From Linum tenue (Eukaryota; Streptophyta; Magnoliopsida; Malpighiales; Linaceae): 64,000 nucleotides of DNA. Both the position numbers and the translations under genes were made by a program. Shown one piece after another: positions 55,913-64,000 of the stretch (its first letter is position 1; the number at the start of each line of letters is the position of its first letter). The notes under the pieces are model-generated. The model was given only the letters and a program-made list of their open reading frames with translations. It was not told where the DNA came from and did no database searches. The DNA lies in the NCBI GenBank assembly GCA_946122785.1, contig CAMGYJ010000006.1, positions 46,024,066-46,088,065 of the forward strand, in the 5' to 3' direction.

Positions 55913-57325
55913 GTTTGTACCCCTAGTTCTTATCCATTTGCGGGGTATAGTCGTGTGTTTTTGGCCTATTTTACACCGAGTTGTGCTACTTTGTCATATT
56001 TCAGGTCCCAGACGTCGAAGGAAAGGCTAAGCACGAGTTTCGGGGCATTTGGAAGTCATTCGGTCGAGTTGGGGCCAAAGCACGGGCAGGAGGCCTGAAG
56101 AGCACGACAGTGTACACCAAAAAGCACGCCAGTGTTTTTATTGCCAAGAGCTGAACTGATGAGAAGGCCAAAGCACGGGCTGGACTATACCAAAACACGA
56201 CCGTGTTCCTGGATCGTGTTTTTACTGCCGAGGCTTGATCCAAGATGCTCCTGTGCTGGCCCAAAACACGGGCGCGAGTGACAGCAAACACGGCCGTGTC
56301 TCACTTTAGGCACGACCGTGTTTTCCCCAAGATGTGGGCGTGTTTTTAACACGTGGCAAGGGCACGGGCGGGCAAAAGCAAAGCACAGCCGTGCCCTCAA
56401 CCGTGTTTTGCCCAGGGTCAGCCTTTTTAGGCAGATTTAAGCCAAAGGAGAAGGGGTTCCGAGTTTTAGAGAGAGAGAGTGATTCCTAGAGAGAGAAACG
56501 ACGAACCAGAGTTCCCAAGTGCCCTAGCTTGATCTTCATCACCATTGGAGCCCGACTTGAGCATGGAGAAGATCCGATTGAGCGCCAGAAGCAGATTCTC
56601 ATCCTTCACAGTATGGTTTCCGCATCTGAGCTAGATTTCCCATCTCTCTCTATGAAGTAAACTTCTTATTCACCTGGGTATGAAGAACCCTAGATTTTTG
56701 TTTGTTAGGTCACATTGTATGAACCCAAGTACAGATTCTGTGATTTGATTATATTCAATTGAGGTTTGATTTATTGAATGGCATGAATCCTGATCAAATT
56801 CGTGTTGTTTCTGCTTTAACCTAGAAAGAAAATATATGCCTAGGATTGATAGAGCACCCTTGATTGAAGGTAGGGAGTTCGTGAGTTTAGTCGAGGAGTG
56901 TACCGAATTCACTTCGGTAGTGGAGGTTTTGTTCATTAGGACCTTAATCTATTTACTCTGGTGGAGGTTAGTCGCCCGCTGGAGACTCAGATTGAGAGGG
57001 TCTGGAGACCTTTAGTCGAGACTTCAGGCTGTTTAAGAACCTCCCGCAGTATAACTATCATTGAAACTGAACTTGGTAAATTGCAATCCGGCTTAACTGC
57101 AGTCTAGGGGGAACCATATCCGGGTGACCTCTCTCGACTTGAAAAAAACTGTTTAACTGCTTGCTTGTTTGTTAGTTTAGACCTGCACTAAAGTTTCACT
57201 GCTAGATAATAAGAATTCATTGAGTAGTCATCACATCTAGGACCCGGGTTGACATTAAAACCCAAACCCGCTATACTATGCTTTAGGAAATGGATACACT
57301 TGGCCCTTACAGTAGGAGTGAGTCA
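55913..57325 (+). mobile_element. 5' LTR of an Athila-type Ty3/gypsy element (left end approximate)
   Basis: The right end is firm: GAGTGAGTCA immediately before the Athila primer site at 57331. The left end is placed at TGTTTGTACCCC, the likeliest TG start, but could differ. The LTR carries many CACGG..CCGTG words between 56080 and 56410 (AAACACGGCCGTG, AAACACGACCGTG, GGCACGACCGTG). The 3' LTR must lie beyond the window. Confidence 0.6.
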
Positions 57326-57330
57326 AGTTT

Positions 57331-57350
57331 TTGGCGCCGTTTCCGGGGAC
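57331..57350 (+). promoter_or_regulatory. Athila-type primer binding site
   Basis: TTGGCGCCGTTTCCGGGGAC matches the conserved primer site of Athila elements and lies about 120 bp before the gag start at 57474. Confidence 0.85.
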
Positions 57351-57473
57351 GACTAGGTTGTTGAAGAAAAGTGATTTCTGTTACTTTAGCATTTTCATTT
57401 TCGCATTGACTGTTTGTTCTTTCCCACTTGTGCCTTCACGGGTTTGCATTGCTTGACTGTGTGCAGATAGTGC

Positions 57474-58757
57474 ATGACCCGTAGCCAGTCGGGAGGTTTA
57501 CTGCCGTTGGATCCGGAGCTTGAACGCACCTGCTTCCAACTGAGGAGACAACAACGAGCTAGACTGGCTACGGAAGAGCGCATAGACGGGCACTTGAGCA
57601 GCGATTCTAAGGAAGAGTACGAGATGGAAGGCGAACACAACCCACCCCAGGGGAATCCTCTCCAGGTTCCCCCGGTGAATCAGTTCTTGGGGAACAACCC
57701 CATACCCCATGCAGATGGGGTTCATCATCATCCACCGCCGCCGAGTCCCACCTTGGAGTACTACTACACTCCACGGATTGCTGATATCCGCCTTGCCATC
57801 CTCTACCCGCCCATCCCAGCGAACAACTTCGAGATGAAGCCATGCTGGATTCAACTCATTACATCCTCTATCCAATTTCATGGCTTGAAGGATGAGGAGG
57901 CAAGGGTGCATCTTTCCCGTTTTCTGCAGCTGACGAACGGGTTCAAGCTAAACGATGTCCCTGATGACGCAATCCGTCTTCACCTCTTCCCTCATTCTCT
58001 GGCGGGGAATGCTAAGAGGTGGTTGGAGACCCAGCCCCCATTGTCCATCACCTCTTGGGACGATCTGGCTGACAAATTCGTGCATCGGTACTATCCGGCA
58101 TCGAAGACCACAGAGATCCAGCGGGAGATCACTCATTTCCTCTAAGAGCCAGACGAGTCACTTCGTGATGCATGGGAGCGGTACATGGGATTTTTCTGGC
58201 AGTGTCCCCATCACGGCTTCAGTGATGCATTCACCGTGAGGAACTTCTACAGTGCCCTCTCTCCAGACAGCCAGAGGGTGATTGAGTCTCTATGCCCGGG
58301 AGGGGATATTCTTACTAAGACTCCACCCGATCTGAACCAGATGATCAGTACATCGGCTGCTAGAGATCATTCCTGGGGGCAGAGCAGCAGAGGCAGAAAT
58401 TCCCCGAATCGTGGTGTGCACGCCATGGAGGCCAGGTACGGGCTCGAGCAGCAGGTGGCTGAATTAGTACAGACATTGAAGCAGCCTAACAGTCTTATTT
58501 TGGGCAGAGGTACGACTGTACGTCCAGTAGCTCAATGTCAGTGGTGTGAGAGCCCGAATCATCTGGTGGAAGACTGCCAGGCTATGCGGGAGTCTTCTAC
58601 TCCCCAAAAGCAGTTGCACTTCATCGCCAATGCTCGGCGCTTTGATCCATACAACAATTCATATAATGAGGGGTGGCGCCAGCATCCCAACTTTGCTTGG
58701 AACAGCAACACCACTAAACCACCTGGTTTCCCAGCACCAACAGGTGGTTTTCAGTAG
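57474..58757 (+). pseudogene. Athila gag, one stop then frame loss
   Basis: The capsid region includes FHGLKDEEARVHLSRFLQL, DDAIRLHLFPHSLAGNAKRW and TSWDDLADKFVHRYYP. A TAA at 58143-58145 interrupts it (THFL-stop-EPDESLRDAWERY); the frame is otherwise open to a knuckle-like segment CQWCESPNHLVEDCQAM. After 58757 the frame is lost in a Gln/Pro-rich stretch. A later gag piece (TTSQANFTRMDQNIASLEAG) reads at 58915-59175. Confidence 0.85.
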
Positions 58758-59319
58758 AGCAGCCTCTCCAGGCTAGGCAGCGGCCACCACCACAGCAGCA
58801 GTCCTACCAGCCTAGGCAGGGGCAGCCATTCCAGCAGCCCCAGCGTCAGTATGCCCAGCCTCCAGCAGTTGCAGCTCCAGCTCCAGATAATCAGATGACG
58901 GAGCTAAAAATATTTTGCAGGCATTCATGACCACCAGCCAGGCGAATTTTACGAGGATGGATCAGAACATAGCCTCACTGGAGGCAGGCCAGAGAAACCA
59001 AGGTGCCATTTTGCAAGATCTACAAAATCAGATTGGGGGCATAGCTCGCCAAAACACTACCAGGGCACCGAGGACTCTGCCTGCCACCACTATTCCGAAC
59101 CCTCGTGAGCCTCATCAGCAGCTGGATGCCATCACTACCAGGAGTGGCAAGACCATATCTGCTGCTCCTACCTAGCCTAGGCAAGACGAGCCACTACCTG
59201 CTTCAACACCTCCAGCTGATAATGCAGAAGTGGGGGAAGACAAAGAAGCACCTGCTCCCACGCCACAGCCAGTGGTTAAGGAGCATGTACCCAGCTTCCT
59301 TTCCCCACTCGCCTACATA

Positions 59320-60180
59320 AAGACAAGCTGAAGACTGAGTTTGCAAAGTTCATGGCAATGTTGAAGCATGTCAAAATCAGCATGCCGTTCGTGGAGGCAC
59401 TGTCGAAGATGCCCAAGTATGCCAAGTTCATGAAGGACCTCCTCACCAACAAGAAGAAACTTGGGGATCTTTCGACAGTGATGCTGAGCGAGGAGTGTTC
59501 TGCTATCCTGTAGAACAAGCTGCCCGAGAAGCGTAAAGACCCACGGAGTTTCACTATCCCTCTTGTTATTGGCAGCATGCATGTAGGAAAGTCCTTGGCG
59601 AACCTAGGCGCTAGCATAAATGTCATGCCTTACAAATTGTTTAAAAAGCTAGACCTAGGTGAACCTAGAGCTACTAGGAAGAGCATTCAGTTAGCTGATT
59701 GTTCCATCGTGCATCCTAGGGGTATCATTGAGGATCTGCTTGTTAACGTTGGTGCATTCACATATCCTGTTGACTTTGTTATTCTGGATATAAATGAGGA
59801 TGTGAATGTGCCTTTGATTTTGGGTAGACCGTTTCTCACCACCGCCAAGGCGCTTATTGATGTGCATAGTGGTAAATTGATACTGCGTGCTGGTGATGAA
59901 CAAGCTACTTTTTCTGTGTCTGAGAATGGGAAGCACTCTCATTTGCATGATGACATAGATTACTGTGATGTGCTTACTGATTTTGAGACCGCACTCGCTA
60001 TAACGAGTGCGGGTACTGACGATGCTCTTGAGCGTTGTATTTTGCTAGGTGAGCAGGCATCGCAGGAGCCGCAGCTGGCGGAGCAGTGGCCCATTCCTGG
60101 AGGGCGACAGGCTGTTCAAACCGATCTCATCCTCACCCCGCATCACCACCTCCTTGGAGGAACCACCAGTGCTGGAGCTT
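59320..60180 (+). pseudogene. Athila aspartic protease region, active site altered
   Basis: The gag-protease linker FAKFMAMLKHVKISMPFVEA..MPKYAKFMKDLL leads to a TAG at 59511-59513 and then the retropepsin fold (SFTIPLVIGSMHVGKSLANL, GASINVMPYKLF, VPLILGRPFLTTAKALIDV). The catalytic Asp is replaced: codon 59601-59603 is AAC (ANLGAS instead of the usual DLGAS). A frame change near 60050-60100 separates it from the RT. Confidence 0.85.
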
Positions 60181-61840
60181 AAGCCCCTCCCTCCTCATTT
60201 GGAGTATGCATCTCTCCGGGAGGGGAATAAGCTGCCAGTCATCATCAGCTCGACCCTCACACCCAAGCAGAAGGACAGACTGGTGGCCTTACTGAAGCAG
60301 TACGAGCGAGCTCTAGCGTGGAAGATCACATATATCCGGGGGATCAGCCCCTCCTTTTGCTCTCACCGGATACTGCTGGAGGATGAGATGCGACCAGTGA
60401 GACAGCCGCAGAGAAGACTGACACCAAACCTGGAGGCTGTGGTTCGGGCAGAGATCGTGAAGCTGATGGACGCGGGGATCATCTTCGCCATTTCCGACAA
60501 CGAGTGGGTCAGTCCCACCCAGGTGGTACCCAAAAAGGGTGGGATGACCGTGGTGCCTAACGGAGCTCATCCCGATGCGCACGGTGACTGGGTACCGTGT
60601 CTGCATTGATTATAGGCGTCTCAATGACGCCACTCGGAAGGACCACTTCCCGCTGCCGTTCATTGACCAGATGCTGGAGAGATTGGCGGGGTACGAGTTT
60701 TACTGTTTCTTGGATGGGATGTCCGGGTACTTCCAGATTCCCATTCCTCCGGAGGACCAGGCGAAGACCACTTTCACCTGCCCCTTCGGCACATTTGCCT
60801 ACCAGAGAATCCCATTCGGGCTATGCAATGCCCCGACCACTTTTCAGCGATGCATGCTCGCCATCTTTGACCGTCTGGTCGGCGAGATTATGGAGGTGTT
60901 TATGGACGATTTCTCGGTTTATGGAGACTCATTCTCTCACTGTCTCCATAACCTGGAGCTTGTCCTTAAACGGTGTGAAGAAATGAACCTGGCACTGAGT
61001 TGGGAGAAGTGTCACTTCATGGTTCGTGAAGGCATAGTTCTGGGGCATAAGATATCCAAGATGGGGATTGAGGTGGACAGAGCAAAGATTGAGACTATCA
61101 GCAAGCTGCCTCCTCCTACATCTGTTAAGGGGATCCGTAGTTTTTTAGGCCATGCAGGGTTCTACAGGCGGTTCATCAAGGATTTCTCGAAGATCGCCCT
61201 GCCCCTGACTAAGCTTCTTGAGAAGGATGCCCCCTTCCAGTTCACTGATGCATGCACAGCGGCATTCATGACCTTGAAGGAGAAGCTCACCCAAGCTCCT
61301 ATCATGGTTGTTCCTGACTGGTCTTTACCATTTGAGCTGATATGCGATGCCAGTGACTTTGCTGTTGGAGCTGTCTTGGGGCAGAGGCGAGATCAGCACT
61401 TCCGACCTATCTATTACGCCTCGAAGACCCTAAATGATGCCCAGGAGAACTACACCACCACGGAGAAAGAGCTGCTCGCGATGGTGTTTGCCTTCGACAA
61501 ATTTCGTCCTTATCTGGTCTTGTCCCATGTGACCGTGTACACAGATCACTCCGCGATTCGGTACCTGATGAGCAAGGCCGATGCCAAGCCTAGGCTCATA
61601 CGATGGATCTTATTACTGCAGGAGTTCGACATTGAGATTCGGGACAAGAAGGGAGCGGAGAATGTTGTGGCCGATCACCTCTCCCGTTTGGACGCACCAC
61701 CTGCGGACAACCTCGAGGAGGAGATCAACGACTCCTTCCCAGATGAGCGACTGATGATGATGTGCCTGGTGGAGAGTGTCACCCCTGGTATTCCGATTTT
61801 GCGAACTATTTGGTGGGCCAGCAGCTGTCCAAGGGGATGA
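60049..61840 (+). pseudogene. Athila reverse transcriptase and RNase H, frameshifted
   Basis: The N-terminal RT part (60049-60609: LEYASL..LTPKQKDRLVALLK, MDAGIIFAISDNEWVSPTQV) and the main part (60575-61840) are in different frames, joined near 60570-60600. RT motifs are [30 protein letters not shown]-type [26 protein letters not shown] and FMDDFSVYG with the catalytic Asp pair at 60905-60910. RNase H shows [25 protein letters not shown] and [11 protein letters not shown]. The frame is lost again near 61790 before the integrase. Confidence 0.92.
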
Positions 61841-62784
61841 AAAATCACACCAAGAGGAAGTTCTTCTCCGACCTGAAGCATTACTTCCGGGATGACCCTC
61901 ATCTCTTCAGGATCGGAGCCGACGGGATCATCCATCGCTGTGTTATGGAGAGTGAGATGGAGGGCATTCTATCTCACTGCCATGAAGGACCTACTGGCGG
62001 TCACTACGACGGAAACCGCACGGCGAGGAAGGTGCTCCAATCGGGCTCTTACTGGCCCACGCTCTTCAAAGACGCAGACTCCTTCGCACGCAGGTGCGAC
62101 CAATGCCAGAGGTCAGGTAACATCTCTGCTCATGATGAGATTCCCCAGAATGTGTTTATAACTTGTGAAATTTTTGATGTCTGGGGTATCGACTTCATGG
62201 GCCCCTTCCCTCCATCTTTTTGCAATACCTATATCCTGGTTGTTGTTGACTACGTCTCTAGGTGGGCTGACGCGCAAGCTTTGCCCAATAATGATGCTAG
62301 ACGTGTTTGTGGTTTTCTGAAGCAGCTATTCTCCCGGTTCGGGACACCTAGAGCCATCATAAGCGATCGAGGCACTCATTTCCAGGGCCAAATTGATAAG
62401 TTACTGTCTCGCTATGGTGTGACTCACAAGGTGTCCGTGGCCTATCATCCTCAAACCAGTGGCCAGGCCGAGCTGACGAACCGGGAGCTCAAGCGTATCC
62501 TGGAAAAGACGGTGGATCAGTCCCGCAAGGAATGGTCTACCAAGCTCGATGATGCTCTCTGGGCATATCGCACTGCCTACAAGACACCCATTGGTACTTC
62601 ACCGTACCGGCTTGTCTATGGAAATGCATGCCATTTGCCCGTGGAGCTAGAGCACAAGGCCGTTTGGGCCCTTAAGCTGCTCAACTTGGATGTTAGTGTT
62701 GTAGGTATTGAGCGCAAAATGCAGATAGTGGAGCTGGAGGAGTGGCATTACCACGCCTATGAGAACACCAAGTTGTACAATTGA
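61762..62784 (+). pseudogene. Athila integrase
   Basis: Integrase open from 61762 with family-like sequence from about 61790. It has an HHCC zinc domain (H-x-[15 protein letters not shown]), catalytic DDE residues in [20 protein letters not shown] and [16 protein letters not shown], and the Athila-typical [17 protein letters not shown]. This domain itself has no visible stop, but it is out of frame with the preceding RT-RNase H, so the polyprotein is broken. Confidence 0.92.
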
Positions 62785-64000
62785 GATCGCCAACCCGTAT
62801 GGTGTTCCCGTATGGCACGATTGAGATTGCCAACCCGCAAACTGAGCCGTTTAAAGTCAATGGCCATCGTCTCAAGCTCTACTTGGGAGACGAGGTCGAA
62901 CGTTCGGAGTTGGTAGTGGAAATCGCGGACCCTTAGTTCCGCCAAGGGCGTCCAGCTAAAAGACGGTAAAGAAGCGCTTGTGGGGAGGCAACCCCACCAC
63001 GGTTTGCATTTCTACCCTTTTTCCTTTTCATTTTTGTCAGTTTTTGAGTCTTTGACTCTGTCAGGAGTCTGTCTGGAAAGTATTTTGTGCCTCGGCCGGT
63101 TCGTTTTAATATGTGTCTGGGTAAATTTTAGAGCCGGGGCACGAATGAGTTTTGGTGGTTTGAAATTGGAATTTTGAAAAATTGCAGAGGTAGGCTCGGC
63201 AGTAAAAACACGGGCGCCAGGGGAGCAAAACACGGCCATGTTTTCTCTCCTGCCCGCCCGTGTTTTCATCTTTGGGCAGAAGTGCTCTCGGCATTAAAAA
63301 CACGGGAAGGGGGGGTTCCAAAACACGGCCGTGTTTTGAACCCAGCCCGCCCGTGTTTTCAAAGGGGGGAGCACGCTCTCGGCCACAAAAACATGGGCGC
63401 GGAGCATCCAAAACACGGCCGTGTTTCAACCCGCCCGTGTTTTAATCTCCCCCTATAAAAATCGATTTTTTCCCTTCCCCCTCCCTCAGAATCATTTTTT
63501 CAAATTCTCAGCAGCCCCCCCTCGCCGGATTTTCGGGTGTCTTCCCCTCTCCTCTGGTTTTCCGGCCATAACTCCCTCTCCCGCCCTCCAAATCACAAAC
63601 CGCGACCGCCCCTACGCTCCTGGCGTCGAGGAGCACATTCCCCAGAGTTTTGGGACTGTTTTAAGGAGGTTGGGTCGCTGTCGGCGAGTTCTCCGGCGAG
63701 TCTTCGGTGGGTCTTCCGGCGCCTTTGGGGTGTTTTCTTCCCTCTTCTTCACCTACTTTGCGGTATCTGCTTGCGTCTCCAGGTGTGTTTTCCTGATCTC
63801 CTGTTTTATTTTTGGATAATCGGTACCTAGAGTTAGGTGAAGAACTTGGGATTGTGGCATGATTTGCGAATGATTTGGTAGGCCGATGGCGCTCTTTGCT
63901 TGTTATATTTTTGTCCCGGGATTTCAGTTCCTCGGCCTACCATTTTCATGTTGGTATTGTATGCGTGCTTGTGTGGCTTATGTGTGCTAGATCGATTAGT
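62785..64000 (+). other. 3' internal region of the Athila element, non-coding
   Basis: Follows the integrase stop; decayed coding-like sequence over the first 150 bp (NPQTEPFKVNGHRLKLYLGD in shifted frame), then non-coding DNA. It contains the 91-bp triplicate repeat (63204-63450) and a TATA-like CCCTATAAAAA with its core at 63454-63460, 5' of a CT-rich stretch, which may mark a promoter. It is not the same sequence as the 5' LTR, so the 3' LTR is not reached. Confidence 0.5.
63204..63450 (+). repeat. Three ~91-bp repeats with AAAACACGGCCGTGTTTT palindromes
   Basis: Units start AAAAACACGGG, AAAAACACGGG and AAAAACATGGG at 63204, 63296 and 63387 (steps 92 and 91). Each continues with AAAACACGGCC(A/G)TGTTT and ends CCGCCCGTGTTTT. 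The central word is a perfect 18-bp palindrome in the second unit. Similar words fill 56080-56410 in the LTR. Confidence 0.9.

Noticed and set aside
63421..63830. 132- and 97-codon frames near the right end
   Set aside because: Low-complexity Pro/Ser/Phe-rich translation of CT-rich non-coding DNA in the Athila 3' region.

Overview
The window is nuclear DNA of a flowering plant, probably a eudicot. The evidence is short exons split by AT-rich GT..AG introns, a NAC transcription factor, a papain-like cysteine protease, a plant cytosolic-type prolyl-tRNA synthetase, and a dense load of plant transposable elements. No bacterial or organellar features were seen.

Three host genes that look intact lie between about 14.7 and 29.3 kb. 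They are a single-exon SAG12-like cysteine protease (+, 14783-15805), a four-exon NAC gene (-, 23129-24822) and a twelve-exon prolyl-tRNA synthetase (+, 25462-29314). The last two diverge from one shared 640-bp intergenic region. A fragment of a fourth host gene, the O-GlcNAc transferase SECRET AGENT (SEC), lies at 11.15-11.84 kb inside transposon-derived sequence. It keeps four exons with correct splice junctions but has a stop codon.

The rest is mostly nested mobile elements. 0-8 kb: a decayed Mutator (MULE) transposase converging on a decayed six-exon plant-mobile-domain (PMD) gene; both carry later insertions. 8-14 kb: a copia LTR and gag remnant split by an internally deleted hAT element, the SEC fragment, and MITE-like elements. 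16.4-21.5 kb: a 5'-truncated LINE with an intact 1400-residue ORF2 and a perfect 17-bp target duplication. 29.9-41.6 kb: a cluster of long inverted-repeat (foldback) elements with 9-bp target duplications, one of them nested in another, plus a young non-autonomous LTR retrotransposon (LTRs differ at one position in 987) that carries a single gag-like ORF. 41.6-48.2 kb: an old LINE split by a younger LINE whose ORF2 has one stop. 48.2-54.1 kb: two reverse-strand copies of an Athila-like non-autonomous gag region and one LTR. 55.9-64 kb: a decayed Athila-type Ty3/gypsy element in the forward direction.

The most unusual structures are: (i) the foldback family at 29955-31060 and 39906-40928, whose subterminal regions hold exact 21-bp arrays of the palindrome GGTCGACC in 2, 7, 3 and 2 units; (ii) the non-autonomous LTR element with six exact 47-bp repeats in each LTR and six exact ENR heptads in its protein; and (iii) the PMD gene convergent with a MULE transposase, both sharing the same 210-bp repeat in an intron. 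All coordinates were derived by eye from the sequence; no alignments or database searches were run.
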